NCBI GenBank assembly: GCA_947593355.1
Contig: CANQDO010000011.1
Coordinates: 1-40,096 of the forward strand
Source: an uncultured Clostridia bacterium
GTDB lineage: Bacteria; Bacillota; Clostridia; TANB77; CAG-508
Reading direction: 5' to 3'
Length of the DNA: 40,096 bases
Of the stretch, positions 35,268-40,096 are shown piece by piece. The notes below the pieces were generated by a model, which was not told the origin of the DNA, searched no databases, and worked only from the letters and a program-made list of their open reading frames with translations. The translations under genes were made by a program, and so were the position numbers. Numbering within the stretch: the stretch's first letter is position 1; each line of letters opens with the position of its first letter.

Positions 35268-36171
35268 TTATATGCTTGAGCTTTCCCAGTTTGGTACATA
35301 TTCTTCTTCATGCTCTCCTAATTCTTGCATATATCCATTTTTGAAGTTTAACAAATAAAAATATTCCTGAACTTCATTATATTCTCTTCTAGTTAACTTT
35401 CTATTAATAAGTTCATCTTCCTTTGCCTTATATGTTGGAAAATATTGCGCCATAACATTAACATACACATTTTCATCAATATTATCTTTTATCCATTTTA
35501 AAATATGCTTTGTATTTAAAATATGGTTTGGAAGTACCAAATGTCTTATCATAACACCTTTTTGTATAATTCCATTTTCATCAAATTTCGGAGCTCCTAC
35601 CTGATTAATCATTTCTTGTATTGCCTTTGTTGCAATTTCAAAATAATTATTTACATTAGAATATTTCTTTGACATTTCATTTGAAAAATATTTCAAATCT
35701 GGTAAATATACATCTATATAGCCGTTTCAAGTCTTGTAATGTTCCTACTGTTTCATATCCATTAGAATTGTATATAATAGGTATTTTTAAACCTTTTTCT
35801 TTTGCAATTTTTATTGCCTCTATAATTTGATAGGCATATGTTGTAGGTGTTACTAAATTTATATTATTTACACCTTTACTTTGCAAATTTATAAAAATAT
35901 CAGCTAAATCTTCTATTTCAATCTCATATCCTTTTGACTGTTGACTTATTTCATAATTCTGACAAAATTTACAATTCATATTGCAATTAGAAAAAAATAC
36001 TGTTCCAGAGCCATTTTTACCACTAATACATGGTTCTTCATACATGTGTACTGATGCAAGTGCTATTTTTATTTTATCATTACACTTACATCTTCCTATT
36101 TTTCCTTCTAATCTATTTACTTTACATTTATGCGGACATATTTCACATTTAATATATTGTTCTAAACTCAT
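35268..36171 (-). CDS. PflX-like radical SAM protein, +1 frameshift at CGG codon 150
   Basis: A radical SAM protein of the pyruvate-formate-lyase-activating-enzyme-like (COG1313) group. The N-terminal Cys region C9xxCPHKC...GRC precedes the radical SAM cluster C63xxxC67xxC70. The full protein of 300 residues is split: the zero frame reads ...TLQDLK then CGG (35722-35724) and stops 15 codons later (TGA). Skipping the C yields DLKGYIDVYLPDLKYFSNEM, which fits the conserved xGYxDIYLPDxKY of this family with its Gly. The second half continues with VGAPKFDENGIIQKGVMIRHLVLPNH, also family-typical. The span is 904 nt (3n+1). No ribosome site suggests an independent second gene. Function of the family is uncertain. 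Confidence 0.85.
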
Positions 36172-36288
36172 ATTTTCATTTCCTTTTATTGTTAATATTT
36201 TCGCTTTATTTTATCATATTTTTAAAATTTAGTCTATTATTACGTTTCATTTTGTGATATTATAGTTAAATATAAGAGGTGATTTAAA

Positions 36289-37011
36289 TTGGCAATAATT
36301 GAACATAAATTTACAGTTGGTTTAAAGGAGATAGATAAGAATCGTAAGATATCAAACGAATCTATTTTAGGCTTTTTTGAAGACATTGCAGGTTTTCATT
36401 CAGACAAGGCTGGATATGGAATTAATAATATAGATGAAACTCATTTAAGTTGGGTTTTATTACATTGGAAATTGCAAGTAATTGATAGACCAAATTATGG
36501 TGAAACTGTAACTATAAAAACTTGGTCAAGAAATCCATTCAAATTTTACTCTTATCGTGATTTTGAAATGTATGATGAAAAAGGCGATCTTAAAGCAATA
36601 GCCTCTTCTAAGTGGTCTTTAATTGATATTACTAAAGGTCTTTCAAAATTAGATGATGACATTATTTCAAAATACGAATCTGAAAATAAAAGTGTTTTCA
36701 ATGAAATAGAACTTCCAAAACTTACAGAGCCTTCTGAAATTTTAAGTACTTTTAACTATACTGTGCCAAGGCAGGTAATTGATATTAACGAACACATGCA
36801 TAATTTATATTATTTAGATTTAGCCTATGAAGCTCTACCTTATGATGTTTACAAAAATTGTACTTTTGATAATGTTGAAATAATGTATAAAAAAAGTGCA
36901 AAATTAGGAGATACATTAAAATGCACTTACTCTAAAATAAATGATGAACATTTTATTACTGTAAAAAGCTTTGATGAAAAAAAGCTACATGCTATTATAA
37001 AATTAAGCTAA
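36289..37011 (+). CDS. Acyl-ACP thioesterase
   Basis: Hydrolyses acyl-acyl-carrier-protein to free fatty acid, as in plant FatA/FatB and their bacterial relatives. 240 residues with two hotdog folds. The first has EIDKNRKISNESILGFFEDIAG and SWVLLHWKLQVIDRPNYGE. The second has the catalytic-type VPRQVIDINEHMHNLYYLDLAYEAL (Asn and His). The start is TTG 36289 with AAGAGGTG at good spacing. It is transcribed away from the radical SAM gene. Confidence 0.9.
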   Translation: MAIIEHKFTVGLKEIDKNRKISNESILGFFEDIAGFHSDKAGYGINNIDETHLSWVLLHWKLQVIDRPNYGETVTIKTWSRNPFKFYSYRDFEMYDEKGDLKAIASSKWSLIDITKGLSKLDDDIISKYESENKSVFNEIELPKLTEPSEILSTFNYTVPRQVIDINEHMHNLYYLDLAYEALPYDVYKNCTFDNVEIMYKKSAKLGDTLKCTYSKINDEHFITVKSFDEKKLHAIIKLS

Positions 37012-37018
37012 TATGCAA

Positions 37019-37051
37019 ACAGAGAATATTTTTAATATTCTCTGTTTTTTT
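37019..37051 (+). terminator. Terminator of the thioesterase gene
   Basis: A perfect 12-bp stem ACAGAGAATATT/AATATTCTCTGT with a 3-nt loop, followed by seven T residues, 7 nt after the stop codon. It lies between convergent genes and may serve both, better on the plus strand. Confidence 0.9.
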
Positions 37052-38356
37052 CTATACCATTAATTTTTGTTTATTATCTTCATATTCGTTGATAATGCTT
37101 TCAACTGCTTCAAACTCTTTGGTATTTGGCATTAATTGATTTTGGAAAAACATAACTGTATTTTCTAATAAAGAACATTTTCTTGCCACATACCCATCTT
37201 CCTTTTTATTTAATATAGTATATTTAGGCAACATATATTGTAGTTCTTTTATAAAATTTATTCCTACGCCTATAACAGGCAAATTTCTTTCTTTGCCAGG
37301 CCTTTTTGCATGTGATGCACTACCATTTCCACTTGCAATTTCTTCCACATATGTAGATTTAACTTGTAATTCAAAACAATGTGTTTTATTGTTTTTAAAT
37401 TGAAATTTTATATGGTCTGCTATATAACCATTAGTCTTATTTTTGTGTTTTCTTGAATCTTTTATAACTTCCACATTCATTTTATCTAATAACTCTTGAT
37501 TCGCTGAAAGTTTATCTACAAATTCTCTACTTAATTCTATTAAACTAGCATTACTATATTGCTTTTTTCTTTCTGGGTTAGTTTCATTATCTCTTTTTTG
37601 CAATAAGCTATTTAGAATTGCATTTTCTGTTTTAAAACCTTTAGGTATATTACTAATTACTATTTTCATTCCTCTTAAATCTTTTGCCCTTAAATAATCT
37701 TGTTCATCATATAAATTTTCTCTCTTCTCATCATCTTTAAGTAACATATCTATAGTTTCATATCTTAATAAATCATCTTCTATTCTACCTGTTTTCTGTG
37801 CTTTTGTCATTCCATATTCGTTTTCTAAATGTTTTAATATTTGTTTTTTATTTTCTAAATTGCTTTCTTCTACTTTATGTTTTAATATTCTAAGCAATGC
37901 TGTTTTTGTACTTCTACTTAATTTTGTTTCAATTACCGTATCAAAAAATTTATCTAAATTCATCTCATCTACATTTGAGTATATTAGTTGTTTTATAAAT
38001 TCTATTACATCCTGTCCCAATTCCTTATGTTCATATACTCTTTCTATTAATAAATTTAAAAGTTCTTCTTTTTCAGAATCTTTTACTTCTCCTACTACAA
38101 ATAATTTTGATATTCTTTCTATTTGTAAATTTTTAATTTTCCCAAATAAACTTTTTGGTGATTTTTCTCTAGCTTTTGGCAATTCTATTGTTACATCTGG
38201 ATATAATTCTTTAAAATAATTTGCTATCATAACAAATGCTTTATTTGCATTATCCTCATATTCTTTATTTAATTTTAACATTAATTGTCTCTCATAAGAT
38301 TCTTGTATAGAACTTTTTTGTACTTTATATTCTTCTCTTATATTAGACATCTGCAC
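37052..38356 (-). CDS. RelA/SpoT-like nucleotidyltransferase domain protein (divergent)
   Basis: A 434-residue protein I cannot assign firmly. Residues 1-210 are helical and charged with no clear family. The second half has a RelA/SpoT synthetase-like order: D226-LRGMKIVIS (compare DxxGxRV), then N309-GYIADH (NGYxxxH) and HCFELQVKSTY (FEIQIRT), then GSASHAKRPGKE. This suggests a (p)ppGpp-type or other pyrophosphokinase fold, perhaps a toxic small alarmone synthetase relative, but the arrangement is loose and about 75 residues separate the first two motifs. No antitoxin-like small gene is beside it. No clear ribosome site was found at 38356; ATG two codons later is an alternative. Confidence 0.45.
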   Translation of the reverse strand: MQMSNIREEYKVQKSSIQESYERQLMLKLNKEYEDNANKAFVMIANYFKELYPDVTIELPKAREKSPKSLFGKIKNLQIERISKLFVVGEVKDSEKEELLNLLIERVYEHKELGQDVIEFIKQLIYSNVDEMNLDKFFDTVIETKLSRSTKTALLRILKHKVEESNLENKKQILKHLENEYGMTKAQKTGRIEDDLLRYETIDMLLKDDEKRENLYDEQDYLRAKDLRGMKIVISNIPKGFKTENAILNSLLQKRDNETNPERKKQYSNASLIELSREFVDKLSANQELLDKMNVEVIKDSRKHKNKTNGYIADHIKFQFKNNKTHCFELQVKSTYVEEIASGNGSASHAKRPGKERNLPVIGVGINFIKELQYMLPKYTILNKKEDGYVARKCSLLENTVMFFQNQLMPNTKEFEAVESIINEYEDNKQKLMV

Positions 38357-38465
38357 CCTTCCTTTTTTAAATAGTCTACTCTATATTGTATAACAAATTT
38401 TGTAAAAAGTCCAGATGTATTGCCAAAAATAATTAACATAATTTTCTTGTTATTTCGACATTTTT

Positions 38466-39446
38466 CTACTTATCTTTATAACAATTTGAGATTTCAGAAA
38501 CTATAGAATTAAATATAGTATCACGAGAACCTACTGCTGTACAACCTGAAGAATAAGAATGTCCTCCCCCTTTTATTAACTTTCCTTCTAATACAAGTTT
38601 AGAACAAATTGTATTTAAATCAATCTTCTCATCAAATGTACGTAAAGAACCTCTAAACTCTCCCTTATTATTCTCAATTAATAAAATTAATGAAGAATAT
38701 CCTACTGTTTGCTGAAGCTCTGCTATAATAGCCTTATGATTAAGCGTATTTAGACTTTTTTCTGAATCTAACAAATCTTTTTGCAATATATATGTACAAA
38801 AAATAGAATCATTTAAAGCATTAGAAAAGTATCCTCTATTTTTTGCAAGTTTTGCTAATTCTTTAGTTCTCTTACTTGCTGAAGATATTTTTGATGAAAT
38901 ATAATCTATATCTATTCCAGAGTTTTTTAATTCATTTATGATATTAATCGCCTCATCTGTTACGTTTAAAGTCAAATAAGATGTATCTGAAATTAATCCA
39001 GCAGCAATGCAAGTAAGAAATTCGGTGCTTGTACAACGTAACATTTTATAAATAATGCATGTGCAAGATGGAGCAGATGAATCAATAAATTTATGTGTTG
39101 TATTTATTAAAGTTTGCTCATGATGGTCAAAACAAATTGTTGTATTTGCACATTTTAGTACATCTGACTGTTCTATTCTATACATATTAGAACAATCAAC
39201 AACAATAGCTACATCATAATTTCCTTTAGTAGGCGATTTTTTTAAATTTTCTATTCCTGGTAGGAACGAAAAATCGTCAAGAAATTCAGGAATAATTACA
39301 TCAATATTACTAGATTTTTTTCCTATATTAACTAAATACCAAAACATTGCAAGTGAGCTAGCAATGGCATCTCCATCCGGTCTATTGTGAGTAACAATTG
39401 CAAATGTTTCTGCATTATTAAATACTTCATTTAAAACATCATTCAT
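38466..39446 (-). CDS. nrnA: DHH phosphoesterase, NrnA-like oligoribonuclease/pAp phosphatase
   Basis: Cleaves short RNA oligonucleotides and pAp in the cytoplasm. Metal motifs are THNRPDGDAIASS, VVDCSN, FDHHEQ and, in the DHHA1 domain, GGGHSYSSG. 326 residues is usual. The only good ribosome site, AAAGGAG, is about 15 bases before the ATG, unusually far; no better start is in frame. Confidence 0.9.
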   Translation of the reverse strand: MNDVLNEVFNNAETFAIVTHNRPDGDAIASSLAMFWYLVNIGKKSSNIDVIIPEFLDDFSFLPGIENLKKSPTKGNYDVAIVVDCSNMYRIEQSDVLKCANTTICFDHHEQTLINTTHKFIDSSAPSCTCIIYKMLRCTSTEFLTCIAAGLISDTSYLTLNVTDEAINIINELKNSGIDIDYISSKISSASKRTKELAKLAKNRGYFSNALNDSIFCTYILQKDLLDSEKSLNTLNHKAIIAELQQTVGYSSLILLIENNKGEFRGSLRTFDEKIDLNTICSKLVLEGKLIKGGGHSYSSGCTAVGSRDTIFNSIVSEISNCYKDK

Positions 39447-39542
39447 TTTAATTAATTTTTTCTCCTTTATATATTAAATTTCGTTCATAATAGCATACGT
39501 TAAATAATATTGTCAACAACTTTATATTTATTATAAAACAAA

Positions 39543-39571
39543 CTAATAGACCAGCTTTGCTAGCCTATTAG
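39543..39571 (-). terminator. Terminator of cotJC-like gene
   Basis: On the minus strand a 13-bp stem CTAATAGGCTAGC/GCTGGTCTATTAG with two G-U pairs and loop AAA, followed by TTTGTTTT, shortly after the stop codon. Confidence 0.75.
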
Positions 39572-39585
39572 CCTTGTAAATATTA

Positions 39586-40038
39586 TTATTGGCAATTACA
39601 ATTATTATTGTTGTCACACATTTTTTTAGAGCAATTAGACATATAGAACTTCTTTTCAGCTAATTTATCTTGTACTCCACGAAGTGCCTCTCCAAATCTT
39701 TGGAAGTGAACTATTTCTCTTTGACGTAAGAAACGAAGTGGATCTAATACATCTGGATCATCTCTACATAAATCTATTAATTTTTCATAAGTTGCTCTAG
39801 CTTTTTGCTCTGCTGCTAAATCTTCTTGTAAATTTGCAATTGGATTACCTTTGCAAGCTATATATGCTGCAGTCCATGGGGTTCCAGAAGCTGATACTGG
39901 GTATACATCTACACCATGATCTGTATAATAAGCACCTAATCCTGCTTTTTCTATTTCTTCAGGTCCAACACCTTCTGTTAATTGGTGTACTATTGAACCA
40001 ACCATTTCCAAGTGAGCTAATTCGTTAGAACCAAAACC
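39586..40038 (-). CDS. cotJC: CotJC-type spore coat protein / manganese catalase, 5' end missing
   Basis: The 151 codons cover the C-terminal two thirds of a CotJC-like ferritin-fold manganese catalase. GFGSNELAHLEMVGSIVHQL carries metal ligands (E, H, E), and QREIVHFQRFGEAL the second set. A tail with SNCSKKMCDNNNNCNCQ follows, Cys- and Asn-rich as in coat proteins. The family normally has about 50 more residues before this point. The open frame ends upstream at an in-frame TAA (40039-40041), after which the sequence changes to a palindrome. So the gene is interrupted, not merely cut by the window edge. Confidence 0.85.
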   Translation of the reverse strand, partial: GFGSNELAHLEMVGSIVHQLTEGVGPEEIEKAGLGAYYTDHGVDVYPVSASGTPWTAAYIACKGNPIANLQEDLAAEQKARATYEKLIDLCRDDPDVLDPLRFLRQREIVHFQRFGEALRGVQDKLAEKKFYMSNCSKKMCDNNNNCNCQ

Positions 40039-40096
40039 TTATCAAAAAAATTATTTGGAACTATTTTTAGATAAAATCTAATGGCTAGTTCCAAGC
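40039..40096. other. Palindromic sequence interrupting cotJC
   Basis: Contains the perfect 9-bp pair TTGGAACTA ... TAGTTCCAA with an inner TTAGA/TCTAA stem, making one long hairpin close to the junction. Sub-terminal hairpins like this are typical of IS200/IS605 element ends, so it may be the end of such an insertion. The rest lies outside the window. Confidence 0.4.

Noticed and set aside
14360..35724. Frameshifts as homopolymer sequencing errors
   Set aside because: All three extra bases are a single C before GG, not in a homopolymer, while long A and T runs throughout the window cause no frame breaks. A systematic base-modification error is not excluded and needs raw reads.
40024..40041. 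cotJC interruption as a CGG frameshift
   Set aside because: The upstream frame has stops in all relevant frames, no CGG, and a palindrome unlike CotJC.

Overview
The window is AT-rich DNA from a spore-forming, low-GC Firmicute, most likely an uncultured clostridium. Evidence is the AT-biased third codon positions, strong AGGAGG ribosome binding sites with several TTG or GTG starts, and spore genes (two CotF-like coat proteins, a CotJC-type coat protein and a SleB-type cortex hydrolase). Gene order such as ylxM-ffh-rpsP-khpA-rimM-trmD-rplS and pepP-efp is typical of Firmicutes. No phage, plasmid or CRISPR genes are visible; most of the window is chromosomal housekeeping DNA, mainly on the minus strand.

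Layout. 1-10.6 kb: a truncated penicillin-binding protein, glycogen phosphorylase, an MFS transporter, dprA, folD, a small Cys-rich membrane protein, a Y-family polymerase, an M23 peptidase and a GtrA protein. 10.8-22.7 kb: tRNA-Trp, a CD1247-like zinc-ribbon protein, efp, an M24 aminopeptidase, prepilin peptidase, yqeG, sleB, pyrG, ylmH, dxs, eno and tRNA-Gln. 22.8-29.2 kb: a small frameshifted protein, two cotF genes, a tandem-repeat spacer, a two-domain thyX, then plus-strand tsaB, rimI and a LonB-type protease. 29.3-33.8 kb: the ribosome and SRP operon. 33.9-40.1 kb: a second, foreign-looking thyX, a frameshifted PflX-like radical SAM gene, an acyl-ACP thioesterase, a RelA/SpoT-like protein, nrnA and an interrupted cotJC.

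Main finding. Three otherwise intact genes (prepilin peptidase, a 98-aa protein, a PflX-like radical SAM protein) are each broken by one extra C. In each case the zero-frame codon at the break is CGG, and skipping its C restores the frame with a glycine at that place. My hand scan found no other in-frame CGG in any native gene of the window, while about 44 out-of-frame CGG triplets leave their genes intact. CGT, CGC and CGA are used normally. This suggests CGG is unassigned or starved in this organism (no tRNA-Arg-CCG) and is read as a +1 frameshift. The only genes-in-frame exceptions are two CGG codons in the foreign-looking second thyX.

Second finding. Four 215-239 bp palindromic, MITE-like elements carry hairpin arms with a GGGACGGGG core. 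They sit directly on gene 3' ends and supply the stop codons of five genes. Inferred TA target duplications allow the pre-insertion gene ends to be reconstructed. Other unusual items are a perfect 30-bp inverted repeat, a 25-bp tandem repeat starting in a cotF stop codon, ThyX proteins with active-site motifs split over two half-domains, and interrupted genes at both window ends.
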